A stretch of 64,000 bases of DNA from Arthrobacter alkaliphilus (GCF_021483235.1 NZ_JAKEEC010000001.1:403709-467708); one strand, 5' to 3'; shown: positions 1 to 9,868, counted from the stretch's first letter. A program made the numbers and translations. Notes: generated by a model from the letters alone, not told the origin.

Positions 1-32
1 TTGAGTGCAGGTAATTCACAGCAAGCTAAGCC

Positions 33-64
33 GTCGTGGTGGCACTGAACCGTGCCACCACGAC
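33..64 (+). terminator. Hairpin upstream of ABC operon
   Basis: A perfect 13-bp inverted repeat (GTCGTGGTGGCAC at 33-45, complement at 52-64) has a 6-base loop. No T-tract follows, so it may be an attenuator or RNA-processing hairpin as much as a terminator. It lies 22 bases before the ABC ATPase start, so an upstream gene left of the window probably precedes it. Confidence 0.6.
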
Positions 65-86
65 CAGAGCATCGGAATCACGCCTC

Positions 87-803
87 ATGACTGTCACTGT
101 TGCCAACGTCAACTACGCCTATAACTCCAGAACCCAAGTGCTTCATGATGTCTCGTTCACGATCGCCGAGAATCAAATCATGGGCCTCATTGGTCCCAAT
201 GGGTCTGGAAAGTCCACCCTGATAAAGGTCATCCTGGACCTGCTCCAACTTCAAAGCGGCCGCATCTCCATCGGGTCGGACAGCAGTCAGAGCCGCAACG
301 CCAAGATGTCTTCAATCTACTTGTCGAGCAATGACTATCTCCCTGAGTTCCTCACAGGGGCGGAATACGTGCGTTTTATGCACGGGCTCTATGGAGAACC
401 CTTGGATCAGGAGGAATTGAGGACGCAATTCGCCAGGTACTCCATGCGGGACAGGCAGCGCGACTTGATCGAAGACTACTCACACGGCATGAGGAAGAAG
501 TTGCAACTCATCGCCGCATTCATGCTCCGGCGAAGGTTTACCGTAATCGACGAGACCCTCAACGGCATCGACATCGACGCCATCAACCTCTTCGAGCGCG
601 ACATCCGAACCCTCGCCACAGACGGACGGTCCGTTCTGCTGTGCAGTCACGACTTCACGATGCTGGAACACGTGGCTGACGAGCTGTCACTTCTCATCCA
701 AGGGGCCCTGGTGTTTCAGGCTCCGGTCCGGACAATTATCCGAGATCACGGCACGATAGCTGACCTCGCCAACGAATTCATCCGGGCAATGGAGCCGTCA
801 TAA
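87..803 (+). CDS. ABC transporter ATP-binding protein
   Basis: This is a single nucleotide-binding domain of about 238 residues that energises the membrane protein encoded next. It shows Walker A (GPNGSGKST), a degenerate signature (YSHGMRKK in place of LSGGQ), Walker B ending VIDE and an H-loop histidine (LLCSHD). I chose ATG at 87 because an upstream in-frame start at 36 would lie inside the 33-64 hairpin and adds non-family residues. The stop overlaps the next start by one base (TAATG), indicating translational coupling. The YSHGM signature is typical of export or immunity-type ATPases (CcmA/NodI-like class). The substrate is unknown. Together with the three following genes it resembles an export or self-protection module. 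Confidence 0.85.
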   Translation: MTVTVANVNYAYNSRTQVLHDVSFTIAENQIMGLIGPNGSGKSTLIKVILDLLQLQSGRISIGSDSSQSRNAKMSSIYLSSNDYLPEFLTGAEYVRFMHGLYGEPLDQEELRTQFARYSMRDRQRDLIEDYSHGMRKKLQLIAAFMLRRRFTVIDETLNGIDIDAINLFERDIRTLATDGRSVLLCSHDFTMLEHVADELSLLIQGALVFQAPVRTIIRDHGTIADLANEFIRAMEPS

Positions 804-2230
804 TGCGCCCGAAGAGCGTGGTTCTGCTGTTCCGATTGTTCTGGCTCTTCATTGTGAGACGCGTTGTGGGCCGGGGATTGTTGGCCAGTCCGGCCGCTCG
901 GTTGTCGGCCGCACTCCTACTCGTTGCCGCGTTCGCAGGTTTCAACGTGTTGAGCTATGTGGTCATCCGCCAGTATCTCGGTGGGACCGGACTGTTGGAG
1001 CCTGTTCTTCAAGTTGCCAACGCGTCGGTCGGATTCTGGGTACTTATTGCGTACACACTGATCCGGGTGCTGTTCATGAAGGCAGATGAGCTTCTGAAGC
1101 TTTCCTTCAATCTGCCAGTGACCAACAAGGAAAGGACGATGGGATTTGCGCTCTTTGAGTCGTCCCTCGTCCTCCTTGTGACCGTCTTTATCTTCGGAGC
1201 GTTCTCGATTTCCACCGTGTTGATCGAGGGCACTGATTACATTCCGAAGGTTCTGGCGTCCATCTGGTTCCCCGCTATTTCAACGTACCTGCTTCTGAGC
1301 CTCGGCTACTATCTCCTTGAACGTGCTCTACAGGCACTCAGGATTGCACGCCTTCGCGGTCTGGTAGTCCCGATGGTCCTGGCAATCGGGCTGGCCGCGG
1401 CCTTTCCTCAGACCAACGAGCAGAGTAGCCAGATCGCCGAAAGCTACGTATCCGGGCGTGAATACAATGCACCGGTGCTGCTGTACGCGAAGCTGCTGGA
1501 AGACGTCGGGCTCTGGTTTTCCATTTTAGTGCTTCTTGCGACATCGGCAGCATTAGTTCCAGCAATAGTGGCCATCGCGCCCAGGAACTACGTTCCTATG
1601 CGCCGATTCTTCGCCATCCTGCCTCAATGGTTGGCAGGGCGCAAGTTCGGCGTTTACATTCTGATCTTGTTTCGAAGTTTCGAAACGATGGTGGCATTCT
1701 CTTTCATTCTCATCTATTCGGTCTTCGCCTGGTTCGAGAATCTGGTGTTGCCACCCTACGCCCTTGCTCTCATAACATTTCAGGGCGTCTATGCATTTTC
1801 AAACTCGGAACCGCTCCGACGCATCGCCACCTATCCGGGCCGCACCGTTGCGAACTACTTACGACTCGTGGGCTCGCAAGGCGTCCTCCTCGTGGTTGTG
1901 GGCGTTCCAGTCGTCGGGCTCTCCCTGGCGCAGGGCGTTCCCTTAGAAGCGTGTCTGCCAGTACTCGGATTCTGCGTGAGCAACATTCTCATTTCAACAC
2001 TGGTCGGCATCGCCTTCCCTCCCGAAAAGGGAAACCCATTTACCGTCATCATCGGAGTCCTACTCACCCTGATACTTGTCATGATTTTCGCACTTGGATT
2101 GAACGTCTTTAATTTCGAGCCAATTACCAACACGGCGATTTTCACCGCCCTCAACTTACTGGTCGTCTTTTACAGCATCCTTGGTATGCGTAGAATGGAG
2201 AGGATTGCGCGCAATGAAGTGGTTGCTTAG
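803..2230 (+). CDS. Multi-spanning membrane protein, ABC permease partner
   Basis: The protein has 475 residues and roughly ten to twelve hydrophobic segments. No soluble catalytic domain is visible. Overlap with the ATPase gene and the coupled downstream genes argue that it is the permease of the same transporter. It ends in a basic cytoplasmic tail. A short DNA stretch around 1670-1690 is palindromic (TTTCGAAGTTTCGAAA) inside the gene. I do not recognise a named family. The size and organisation recall the 509-residue membrane protein at 47921-49450, but no clear identity was seen by eye. Confidence 0.75.
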   Translation: MRPKSVVLLFRLFWLFIVRRVVGRGLLASPAARLSAALLLVAAFAGFNVLSYVVIRQYLGGTGLLEPVLQVANASVGFWVLIAYTLIRVLFMKADELLKLSFNLPVTNKERTMGFALFESSLVLLVTVFIFGAFSISTVLIEGTDYIPKVLASIWFPAISTYLLLSLGYYLLERALQALRIARLRGLVVPMVLAIGLAAAFPQTNEQSSQIAESYVSGREYNAPVLLYAKLLEDVGLWFSILVLLATSAALVPAIVAIAPRNYVPMRRFFAILPQWLAGRKFGVYILILFRSFETMVAFSFILIYSVFAWFENLVLPPYALALITFQGVYAFSNSEPLRRIATYPGRTVANYLRLVGSQGVLLVVVGVPVVGLSLAQGVPLEACLPVLGFCVSNILISTLVGIAFPPEKGNPFTVIIGVLLTLILVMIFALGLNVFNFEPITNTAIFTALNLLVVFYSILGMRRMERIARNEVVA

Positions 2231-2531
2231 ATTCATCGCCGGGCTGACAGTATCTTTTGTTGTCACCATGATCGTTGTTGTCACGAGTTTCATCACCACG
2301 ATGTTCTCGGCATCAGAAATGGGAGTCAGGAAATTCGGCCTGTTCGGCGCTCTCTTCTTCGAACCTCACGAACAGGCAGACGGGGCGACCGCGTTGGAAA
2401 TCGGAGTTTCGAACGGCGCGCCCATCGCCGTGGTCTTCTCAATATCACTGGTCTTCTATGTTGCCGTTGCATCAGTCCTGGAACGACTAAAGCTCCACAA
2501 AAAACGACTCCTGCAAGCAGACAAAGGGTGA
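2214..2531 (+). CDS. Small membrane protein, two transmembrane segments
   Basis: About 105 residues from ATG at 2214, overlapping the end of the permease gene by 17 bases. One hydrophobic helix lies near the N terminus (around residues 5-28) and a second near residues 68-90, followed by a basic C-terminal tail (LKLHKKRLL). A TTG at 2181 could extend it by 11 residues but that extension is poor. No family is recognised. It is probably a subunit or accessory protein of the ABC system; small membrane proteins in such operons can also give self-immunity, which is only inference here. Confidence 0.65.
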   Translation: MKWLLRFIAGLTVSFVVTMIVVVTSFITTMFSASEMGVRKFGLFGALFFEPHEQADGATALEIGVSNGAPIAVVFSISLVFYVAVASVLERLKLHKKRLLQADKG

Positions 2532-3064
2532 CCATCCGCAAGATCACCCTCCCGGACGTCACTGCCGGCCTGATAGCCAAGCAACTCATATGGTCATGCC
2601 GGTGGCCTTTTGCCGCCGTGGCCCTCAGCTTCACAGCGTGTATCTTCTTGGCCGCCATGACGACTGATCGGGTCCTTTTCCAGACGGCCCTATGGCTCAT
2701 TGTGCATGCACTTTTCCTCCTGTGCGGCTTTCTGGTGCATGAGTGGTTCCATGTTGCGGGCATGAGGCTGTTTCGCGGGGTTTCAGACATCGTGGTATCG
2801 GCCGGAGTTCTCCGCTTCTCCGTGATTCCCGTCGGGCGTCTCTACGGATGGCAGATCGCGCTAGTGGCAATTCTGGGTCCCTGCGCGTCATGCTTGGTCG
2901 GGGTCGTAATTGCCCTGCTGGCACCTGGTTCATTCCTGCAGTACTGGTTCCTGCTGCATGCAGTCTTTCTTCTGCCATTCTTTGGCGACGGACAGAGTCT
3001 CATTCTCGGAATCCGCAAGTGGTCCCGGCCGGTTGGCTTACTCGCTCCCGGCACCACCAGCTGA
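2528..3064 (+). CDS. Membrane protein with HExxH motif (possible M50-like metalloprotease)
   Basis: A 178-residue protein with four or five hydrophobic segments. It contains HEWFH near residues 71-75 within a membrane helix, the zinc-binding HExxH arrangement of intramembrane M50-type peptidases. A second acidic stretch (FFGDGQS, near 150-156) could supply the third ligand. It starts with GTG in a GTGA overlap with the preceding gene, so it is the fourth coupled cistron of the operon. If active, it could process a peptide or regulator handled by the ABC transporter. Catalytic function is inferred from the motif only. Confidence 0.65.
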   Translation: MTIRKITLPDVTAGLIAKQLIWSCRWPFAAVALSFTACIFLAAMTTDRVLFQTALWLIVHALFLLCGFLVHEWFHVAGMRLFRGVSDIVVSAGVLRFSVIPVGRLYGWQIALVAILGPCASCLVGVVIALLAPGSFLQYWFLLHAVFLLPFFGDGQSLILGIRKWSRPVGLLAPGTTS

Positions 3065-3094
3065 ACACACGTTCGCCCCACGGGCCTTAGCGAG

Positions 3095-3292
3095 TCAGGG
3101 CCGCTGCGAGCGTCGTCGAAAACTGCGATGCCAGAAGCCGAGCAGGACGGCCAAGGCAAGCAGGCCGAGGAATACCCAGACCGGCTGGCCCGTCGCAGCA
3201 GCAAGAAAGGGACCTCCAACTACGCCCGCGACAACGGCGACAACCCACACGCTGAACAAAATGCGTCGTTCCTTTTTGAGCGGCATGTTCAT
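3095..3292 (-). CDS. Small hypothetical membrane protein
   Basis: About 65 residues with two hydrophobic helices joined by a short turn (VGGPFLAAATGQPVW) and a strongly basic tail (RSFRRRSQRP). An upstream in-frame start would add 24 residues, but the ATG at 3292 is preceded by GGAT about seven bases upstream. It converges with the ABC operon over a 30-base gap. No function can be assigned; it resembles the many small two-helix proteins of actinobacteria. Confidence 0.55.
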   Translation of the reverse strand: MNMPLKKERRILFSVWVVAVVAGVVGGPFLAAATGQPVWVFLGLLALAVLLGFWHRSFRRRSQRP

Positions 3293-3458
3293 GTTGCTAT
3301 CCGTTCTGGTCCGAGTTGTTACCAACGCTACGCGTGGTGGAGGCAATCGAGACAGATCTATCACTTTTGTTATGGATCCGCGATGAAAGCTGAAACAACG
3401 CCGTCACCAAACCCGTCAAGTCGCGCCCGCAGCAGTCATGCGGCACTGAGGTCTCCCG

Positions 3459-4256
3459 CTAGGAGTTCTCCCACTCCCGGTACAGCTCCGGGCGGCGTTC
3501 GCGCAGGTAGGGCACCCCTTCCCGGGCTGCCTTGACGCTTTCGGTGGAGATCTCGGCGAAAAGCAATTCCGCGCCGTCGCCGGCGGCTGCAAGCAACGAA
3601 CCGTCAGGACCGGCCACCACGCTTCCACCGAGGAAGTCGCAACCTTCCTCGGCGCCGCTGTGGTTCGCGTAGGCCACGTTCAGCTGGCTCTCCAGGGCCC
3701 TGGCGCGGATCAGGACCTGGGGTACGGCATCGAAGCCGGCAGACAGGGCAGTGGGAACCAACAGCAGTTCAGCGCCGCGCGTGGCCACGGCCCGGACGCT
3801 CTCAGGAAACTCGACGTCGTAGCAAATCAGCAACGACGTTTGGATCCCGTTGAAGTCGACGACGGCGGGAGGTTCCTGGGCGGCGGAAAAGGCCTTGCGC
3901 TCGTCCGCGCCAAAGAGATGCACCTTCGCATATTCGAGCAGCACTGCGCCCTGCGGATCCAGCAACGTGGCGGTGATAAGCAACCCGCCATCGTCACTCA
4001 CGGCGGGAAGGCTGTATACGAGTCCGATGGCATGCGAGCGGGCGATATCCGCAAGACGTTCCCGGATACTTGGAAGCGATGCGGGGTCCAGCTCCGCGTG
4101 GAGCCTCAGCGGCGCGTACCCCACCGTGAAAAGCTCAGGCGTCAGCAGCAATGCAGCCCCGGCCGCTGCAGCGCGTTGCGCCGCTTCATCGACCGACTTC
4201 AGATTGGCGTCGATGTCCAGGACAACAGCGTTAGCCTGCAGAACGGACAGCAGCAT
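3459..4256 (-). CDS. Carbon-nitrogen hydrolase (nitrilase superfamily amidase)
   Basis: A nitrilase-fold amidase of about 265 residues. The catalytic triad is visible: Glu in TPELF (residue 41 from this start), Lys in YAKVHLFG (111) and the nucleophile Cys in LICYDVEFPE (145). Length fits the superfamily. The start was chosen at the second of two adjacent ATG codons, behind GAGGTGG; the first (4259) is nearly as good. Members hydrolyse small aliphatic amides or N-carbamoyl compounds. The substrate cannot be read from sequence. It diverges from the ROK regulator, with about 240 bases between them. Confidence 0.9.
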   Translation of the reverse strand: MLLSVLQANAVVLDIDANLKSVDEAAQRAAAAGAALLLTPELFTVGYAPLRLHAELDPASLPSIRERLADIARSHAIGLVYSLPAVSDDGGLLITATLLDPQGAVLLEYAKVHLFGADERKAFSAAQEPPAVVDFNGIQTSLLICYDVEFPESVRAVATRGAELLLVPTALSAGFDAVPQVLIRARALESQLNVAYANHSGAEEGCDFLGGSVVAGPDGSLLAAAGDGAELLFAEISTESVKAAREGVPYLRERRPELYREWENS

Positions 4257-4495
4257 CATTACCACCTCGATAGCACCTTGCATCCCGGCGGCTGTTTCAT
4301 CGCGAACATGCCCGGGACAACTCGTGATTCCAGCCTAGCCAGCATCAGCCCAGTCGCCCCGGGACAAAAGGACCTATGGGCAACTCGCCGGGGACGGTTC
4401 GTACAAGATGGCTCACAGTTCATGAAGCCGATGCAAGTTCCGCCCCATGCGTTAACTTCTTGACTGCAACTGTGATTTGAGGCACGCTTCATGTC

Positions 4496-5686
4496 ATGCC
4501 CGCAACATCCAGCTCGACGACGAGCCACCGCAAGAACCCAGGCTCGCAATCAGCGCTGCGCCACCTGAACCAGCAGCGGCTCATCGAATGCCTGCTCAGC
4601 GGCCCCTCCACCCAGGCCGAGCTCGCCAGGCAGACCGGTCTTTCCACGGCCACGGTGTCCAACATCGTCAAGATCATGCAGGACGCCGGGCTCGTCTCCA
4701 CGGAGCCGATCACAAGCTCCGGTCGCCGGGCACTGAACGTCAGGCTCAACAGCAACGGCGCGGTGGCCGTCGGGATCGATTTCGGCCGGCGCCACCTGCG
4801 GGTCGTCCTGGCTTCGCTGGGCTATCACATCATCGTCGAGGAAACGGTCACCCTACCCCTCGGCCACCATGCCGAACAGGGCATCAGCGCCGCCGTCGCA
4901 CTCCTCGACAAACTCCTGCTCGAGAGCGGGGTTGACCGAAGCGCGGTGGTGGGCGCCGGCGCCGGCATAGCAGGTCCGATCGACCGCCGCACCGGCACCG
5001 TGGCACAGGGGGCCATCCTGCCTGAATGGGTGGGTATCCAGATTCTCGAACGGCTGGAGGAAGCCCTCGATCTCCCCGTATTCGTTGATAACGACGCCAA
5101 TCTGGGTGCGCTCTCAGAAGTCACCTGGGGGCCCCACAGCGGGATCAGCAACCTCATGTTCCTCAAGATTGGTTCCGGCATCGGGGCGGGCCTGATCATC
5201 AACGGCGCGCCCTACTACGGGGCGGTCGGAATCACAGGAGAAATCGGCCATGCGACCATCCACGAGTACGGCGCGATCTGCCGCTGCGGAAACCGGGGCT
5301 GCCTGGAAACCATGGCGTCCACCACCACGATGATCGAGCTGCTCGGCAAGGGATCGGGCATCCACCTCGAACCGGAGGACATTGTTCGCAATGCCCTCGC
5401 GAGGGATCCAGCGACCCTCCGGGTAGTGGATGACGCGGGACTCGCGGTGGGGCGCGCACTGGGCAATGTGTCGAATCTCATAAACCCCGAAGTCATCGTG
5501 GTGGGCGGCCCCTTGGCAGCCCTCGGCGACATCCTCCTGGACCCGATCCGGCGCGGCCTGGTCCGCCATGCAGTTCCCGTAATCGGTGAGACCACACACT
5601 TGGCGATGTCTTCGCTCGGCGCCCGGGCGGAGGCCCTCGGGGCGGCCGCTTTGGTCTTCCAGCACGCCGGAATCAAACAGTCCTGA
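4496..5686 (+). CDS. ROK family transcriptional regulator
   Basis: A 396-residue NagC/XylR-type repressor. The N-terminal winged HTH (about residues 20-80) includes STQAELARQTGLSTATVSNIV. A ROK sugar-kinase-like domain follows, with the phosphate-binding DFG motif near residue 94 and the zinc motif CRCGNRGCLE near 258-267. It probably binds a sugar and controls the monosaccharide ABC importer that starts 137 bases downstream on the same strand. The ligand cannot be read from sequence. Confidence 0.92.
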   Translation: MPATSSSTTSHRKNPGSQSALRHLNQQRLIECLLSGPSTQAELARQTGLSTATVSNIVKIMQDAGLVSTEPITSSGRRALNVRLNSNGAVAVGIDFGRRHLRVVLASLGYHIIVEETVTLPLGHHAEQGISAAVALLDKLLLESGVDRSAVVGAGAGIAGPIDRRTGTVAQGAILPEWVGIQILERLEEALDLPVFVDNDANLGALSEVTWGPHSGISNLMFLKIGSGIGAGLIINGAPYYGAVGITGEIGHATIHEYGAICRCGNRGCLETMASTTTMIELLGKGSGIHLEPEDIVRNALARDPATLRVVDDAGLAVGRALGNVSNLINPEVIVVGGPLAALGDILLDPIRRGLVRHAVPVIGETTHLAMSSLGARAEALGAAALVFQHAGIKQS

Positions 5687-5729
5687 CCATTTCGTTATCA
5701 CGCCGTTACCGCCGTCTTGCGTTCAAGTC

Positions 5730-5759
5730 TTGACGACAACCGGTGTGATCCAGTTTACT
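5730..5759 (+). promoter_or_regulatory. Putative sigma-70-type promoter of the sugar importer
   Basis: TTGACG at 5730-5735 and TTTACT at 5754-5759 are separated by 18 bases, between the ROK gene and mmsA. The -35 box is near consensus and the -10 matches four of six. It would give the importer its own transcript and place the start about 55-60 bases before the ATG. This is a visual call only. Confidence 0.5.
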
Positions 5760-5823
5760 TTCACATCAGAAAGGCTCGCTATCCGCGGGCCGACAACGAC
5801 GTCAACATTGGAGGCGCAAGGGA

Positions 5824-7380
5824 ATGTCGATCCCCACAACGCACCAGGATCCAGTACTCCTCGAGATGCGGTCCATCACCAAGGAATTCCCCGGCGTGAA
5901 GGCGCTCTCGAACGTCAACCTCCGGGTCAAGGTGGGCGAGATCCACGCGATTTGCGGCGAAAACGGTGCAGGAAAGTCCACCCTGATGAAGGTGCTCTCC
6001 GGGGTGTACCCGTACGGCAGCTACGAGGGTGAGATCGTCTACCAGTCCGAAGTCCAGCAGTTCAAGGACATCCGGGCCAGCGAGCACGCAGGAATCGTGA
6101 TCATCCACCAGGAACTCGCGCTGATCCCGGAGCTGTCCATCACGGAGAACATTTTCCTCGGAAACGAACCGGTCCGCCGCGGCGTCATCGACTGGGCCGA
6201 AGCACGCAAGCGCTCCATCGAGCTCCTCGCCCGCGTTGGCCTGCGCGAGGACCCGGACACCCCCATCAAGGAAATCGGCGTCGGCAAGCAGCAATTGGTG
6301 GAAATCGCCAAGGCCCTGAACAAGTCCGTCAAACTGCTCATCCTCGACGAGCCCACCGCGGCGCTCAACGAATCCGACTCCCAGCACCTGCTGGACCTGA
6401 TCCTGGGCCTGAAGGGCCGCGGTATCACGTCCATCATGATTTCCCACAAGCTCAACGAAATCGAGCAGATCGCGGACGAGATCACCATCATCCGCGACGG
6501 CAAGTCGATCGAGACCCTCAATGTGAAGGAAGACGGCGTCGACGAGGACCGGATCATCAAGGGCATGGTCGGCCGGACGCTCGAGTCCCGGTTCCCGGAC
6601 CATACTCCGAAGATCGGCGAAGTCTTCTTCGAGGTCAAGGACTGGACGGTCGGGCACCCCCAGATCCAGGACCGCCTGGTCTGCAAGGGTTCCAACTTCC
6701 ACGTCCGCCGAGGCGAGATTGTGGGCTTCGCCGGCCTCATGGGCGCCGGGCGCACCGAGCTCGCCCGCTCAGTATTCGGCCACTCCTACGGCCGCTTCAT
6801 TTCGGGCCAGGTGTACAAGGACGGCAAGCCGATCACCATGCGCAATGTCCGCCAAGCGATCGACGCCGGCCTCGGCTACGTCACCGAGGACCGCAAGAGC
6901 CTCGGGCTGAACCTCTTGGACGACATCAAAACAACCACGGTGGCGGCCAACCTGAAGAAGATCAGCCGGGGAATCGTGGTGGACACCAACAAGGAATTCA
7001 CGGTGGCCGAGCAGTACCGGAAGTCGCTGCGCACCAAGACCCCGTCCGTGGAGGAGGGCGTATCGAAGCTCTCCGGCGGCAACCAGCAGAAGGTTGTGCT
7101 CGCCAAGTGGATGTTCACTGATCCGGACCTCCTCATCCTGGACGAACCCACCCGAGGAATCGACGTCGGCGCCAAGTACGAGATCTACGGCATCATCCAG
7201 CAGCTGGCCAACCAAGGGAAGGGCGTGATTGTGATTTCTTCCGAACTCCCCGAACTGCTGGGCCTCTCTGACCGTATCTACACCATCTTCGAAGGCTCCA
7301 TCACGGGTGTGCTGAACAAGGATGAAGCCAGCCAGGAGAGCCTCATGAAACTCATGACTTCCAACCGCAAAGCCGCCTGA
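5824..7380 (+). CDS. mmsA: Multiple monosaccharide ABC transporter, ATP-binding protein
   Basis: A 518-residue CUT2-type ATPase made of two fused nucleotide-binding domains. Domain 1 carries Walker [10 protein letters not shown] (about residues 47-55), a degenerate signature ([15 protein letters not shown]) and Walker [11 protein letters not shown]. Domain 2 has the usual degenerate P-loop (GLMGAGRTE) but an intact signature ([15 protein letters not shown]) and Walker [11 protein letters not shown]. This asymmetry is characteristic of ribose/xylose/ChvE-GguAB-type transporters. It is followed by its permease after 44 bases and its binding protein, and preceded by a ROK regulator. Confidence 0.93.
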   Translation: MSIPTTHQDPVLLEMRSITKEFPGVKALSNVNLRVKVGEIHAICGENGAGKSTLMKVLSGVYPYGSYEGEIVYQSEVQQFKDIRASEHAGIVIIHQELALIPELSITENIFLGNEPVRRGVIDWAEARKRSIELLARVGLREDPDTPIKEIGVGKQQLVEIAKALNKSVKLLILDEPTAALNESDSQHLLDLILGLKGRGITSIMISHKLNEIEQIADEITIIRDGKSIETLNVKEDGVDEDRIIKGMVGRTLESRFPDHTPKIGEVFFEVKDWTVGHPQIQDRLVCKGSNFHVRRGEIVGFAGLMGAGRTELARSVFGHSYGRFISGQVYKDGKPITMRNVRQAIDAGLGYVTEDRKSLGLNLLDDIKTTTVAANLKKISRGIVVDTNKEFTVAEQYRKSLRTKTPSVEEGVSKLSGGNQQKVVLAKWMFTDPDLLILDEPTRGIDVGAKYEIYGIIQQLANQGKGVIVISSELPELLGLSDRIYTIFEGSITGVLNKDEASQESLMKLMTSNRKAA

Positions 7381-7424
7381 CCCCGGTCGCCTCCAGAACC
7401 ACACGGACACAAGGACCCAAAACA

Positions 7425-8693
7425 ATGAACGCGCTCAAGAAGCTATTTGGCGGCAACACCCGCCAATTCGGCATGATCTTCGCACTGGTTGCACTCGTCA
7501 TCTTCTTCCAGATCTTCACCTCGGGCCGCACGCTCACCCCGGGCAACGTCATCAACCTCTTCAACGGCAACTCCTACATCCTGATCCTGGCCATTGGCAT
7601 GGTCTTGGTCATCATCGCCGGCCACATCGACCTTTCCGTCGGTTCGGTCGCGGCCTTCGTCGGAATCTCCGTGGCCCTGGCCATCAGGGACTGGCACCTG
7701 CCCTGGTACGCAGCTGTCTTGTTCGGTCTCCTGCTCGGCGTGCTCATCGGTGCCTGGCAAGGATTCTGGACGGCATACGTCGGCATACCAGCGTTCATCG
7801 TGACCCTGGCCGGCATGCTGCTGTTCCGCGGGTTCAACCAGTTCGTCGGCAAGTCCAACACGGTTCCCGTCCCTGAAGACTTCCAGTACCTCGGCTCCGG
7901 GTACCTGCCCGAGATCGGGCCGAAGACCGGATACAACAACCTGACGCTCCTCCTGGGCCTCCTCGCCGTCGCGTACGTGATCTTCAGCGAACTGCGCGGC
8001 CGCCGGACCGCCCAGGCCTTGGGCGCGGACGTCCCCGAAGCGTGGGTGATGGTCACCAAGCTCGTGCTGATCAACGCCGCGATCCTTTACGCGACGTACC
8101 TCTTCGCCACGGGCCGCCCCGGAACCTCGTTCCCCATCCCGGGCCTCATCCTGGCCGTCCTGGTCCTGATCTACGGTTTCATCTCCGCCAAGACGGTCAT
8201 CGGCCGCCACATCTACGCCGTGGGTGGCAACCGCCACGCGGCCGAACTGTCCGGAGTGCAGTCCAAGAAGGTCAACTTCATGGTCATGATGAACATGTCC
8301 GTCCTCGCCGGTCTCGCCGGCATGATCTTCGTGGGCCGCTCGACCGCCTCGGGCCCGTTCGACGGCGTCGGCTGGGAACTGGACGCGATCGCGGCAGTAT
8401 TCATCGGTGGCGCTGCGGTCACCGGCGGCGTGGGCACGGTGATCGGCTCGATCGTCGGTGGCCTGGTCATGGCTGTCCTCAACAACGGCCTGCAGCTCCT
8501 CGGCGTCGGCGCCGACCTCACCCAGATCATCAAGGGCCTGGTGCTGCTGGCAGCAGTTGCCTTCGACGTCTACAACAAGACGCAGGGCAAGAAATCGATC
8601 ATCGGAATGATGATGAAGAACTTCGGCCGGACCAGCGAGGCTGCCCCGGACGAGACAACCTCAACCAAGGAAGTCATCTCGAAGGAAGCCTGA
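7425..8693 (+). CDS. mmsB: Multiple monosaccharide ABC transporter, permease
   Basis: A 422-residue inner-membrane permease of the BPD_transp_2 (RbsC/XylH/GguB) family with about ten or more transmembrane segments. The family signature is clear in GHIDLSVGSVAAFVG (about residues 66-80) and in the C-terminal IAAVFIGGAAVTGGVGTVIG loop that contacts the ATPase. The hydrophilic C-terminal tail after residue 395 is rich in Glu and Thr. It forms the channel for the sugar delivered by the ChvE-like lipoprotein. Confidence 0.92.
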   Translation: MNALKKLFGGNTRQFGMIFALVALVIFFQIFTSGRTLTPGNVINLFNGNSYILILAIGMVLVIIAGHIDLSVGSVAAFVGISVALAIRDWHLPWYAAVLFGLLLGVLIGAWQGFWTAYVGIPAFIVTLAGMLLFRGFNQFVGKSNTVPVPEDFQYLGSGYLPEIGPKTGYNNLTLLLGLLAVAYVIFSELRGRRTAQALGADVPEAWVMVTKLVLINAAILYATYLFATGRPGTSFPIPGLILAVLVLIYGFISAKTVIGRHIYAVGGNRHAAELSGVQSKKVNFMVMMNMSVLAGLAGMIFVGRSTASGPFDGVGWELDAIAAVFIGGAAVTGGVGTVIGSIVGGLVMAVLNNGLQLLGVGADLTQIIKGLVLLAAVAFDVYNKTQGKKSIIGMMMKNFGRTSEAAPDETTSTKEVISKEA

Positions 8694-8744
8694 CCGGCTT
8701 CAAGACGGCTTGTTCCATCCACAACAAAGAAAGCGAACCAAGAT

Positions 8745-9845
8745 ATGCGAATGTTTGGTAAAGCAGGAAAGGCAGCAGCAGTAGCTGCGATCGCGGCACT
8801 GGCGCTGACGGCCTGCGGACGTACGGACAGCGGCAGCTCCGGTGGTGCATCGAGCGGCGGCGAGGCATTCCCCAAGGGTTCCTCGATCGGCGTCGCGCTC
8901 CCCCAGAAGACCAGTGAGAACTGGGTCTTGGCGGAGAAGCTTTTCAACGACGGACTCAACAGCGCAGGCTTCAAGCCGGACGTGCAGTTCGCCAACGGCG
9001 GCGTTTCGGAGCAGCAGAACCAGATCAGCGCCATGGTCACGAAGGGCGATAAGGTCATCATCGTCGGCGCGATCGACGGCGCGCAGCTCGGAACCCAGCT
9101 CAAGCAGGCCAAGGACGCAGGCGCCACGGTCATCGCCTACGACCGCTTGCTGTTGAACACCTCCAACGTGGACTACTACGTGGCGTACGACAACTTCAAG
9201 GTCGGTGTGCTGCAGGGCCAGGCCCTGCTGGACGGACTCAAGGCCAAGAAGCCGAGCGGCCCGTACAACATCGAGTTGTTTGCTGGCTCCCCGGATGACG
9301 CCAACGCGAAGGTCTTCTTCGACGGCGCCATGAGCATCCTGAAGCCGAAGATCGACGACGGAACCCTCAAGGTGGTATCCGGCCAAAAGTCCTTCGAACA
9401 GGCCGTTACCCAGGGCTGGAAGGCAGAGAACGCCCAGAAGCGCATGGACACCCTGCTCGCAGGTACTTACACCAGCGCGGCCCTGGACGGTGTGCTGTCC
9501 CCGAACGACACCCTGGCACGCGCCATCCTGACCTCGGTCAAGGCAGCAGGCAAGCCGCTTCCGGTCGTGACCGGCCAGGACTCCGAAGTTGAGTCGGTCA
9601 AGTCCATTCTTGCCGGTGAGCAGTACTCCACCATCAACAAGGACACGCGCAAGCTGGTTGAGCACGCGATCAAGATGGTCCAGGACCTGCAGTCCGGCAA
9701 GCAGCTGGAGATCAACGACACCAAGTCCTACAACAACGGCGTCAAGACCGTTCCGGCCTACCTGCTTCCGCCGGTCATCGTCACCAAGGACAACGTGAAG
9801 ACGGCTTACGTGGACGATCCGGTACTCGGCCCGCTCACCAAGTAG
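8745..9845 (+). CDS. chvE: Multiple monosaccharide-binding lipoprotein (ChvE family)
   Basis: A 366-residue extracytoplasmic solute-binding protein. The N-terminal signal peptide ends in a lipobox (LTAC, Cys about residue 25), so it is anchored to the outer leaflet of the membrane. It is followed by a Gly/Ser linker and a periplasmic-binding-protein type I domain (IGVALPQKTSENW, VIIVGAIDGAQL, VVTGQDSEVESVK). The family binds galactose, arabinose, xylose, glucose and related sugars. It is the last gene of the importer operon, and a strong terminator follows 23 bases after the stop. Confidence 0.93.
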   Translation: MRMFGKAGKAAAVAAIAALALTACGRTDSGSSGGASSGGEAFPKGSSIGVALPQKTSENWVLAEKLFNDGLNSAGFKPDVQFANGGVSEQQNQISAMVTKGDKVIIVGAIDGAQLGTQLKQAKDAGATVIAYDRLLLNTSNVDYYVAYDNFKVGVLQGQALLDGLKAKKPSGPYNIELFAGSPDDANAKVFFDGAMSILKPKIDDGTLKVVSGQKSFEQAVTQGWKAENAQKRMDTLLAGTYTSAALDGVLSPNDTLARAILTSVKAAGKPLPVVTGQDSEVESVKSILAGEQYSTINKDTRKLVEHAIKMVQDLQSGKQLEINDTKSYNNGVKTVPAYLLPPVIVTKDNVKTAYVDDPVLGPLTK

Positions 9846-9868
9846 CAATATCGCTTCAAGCACCACAG

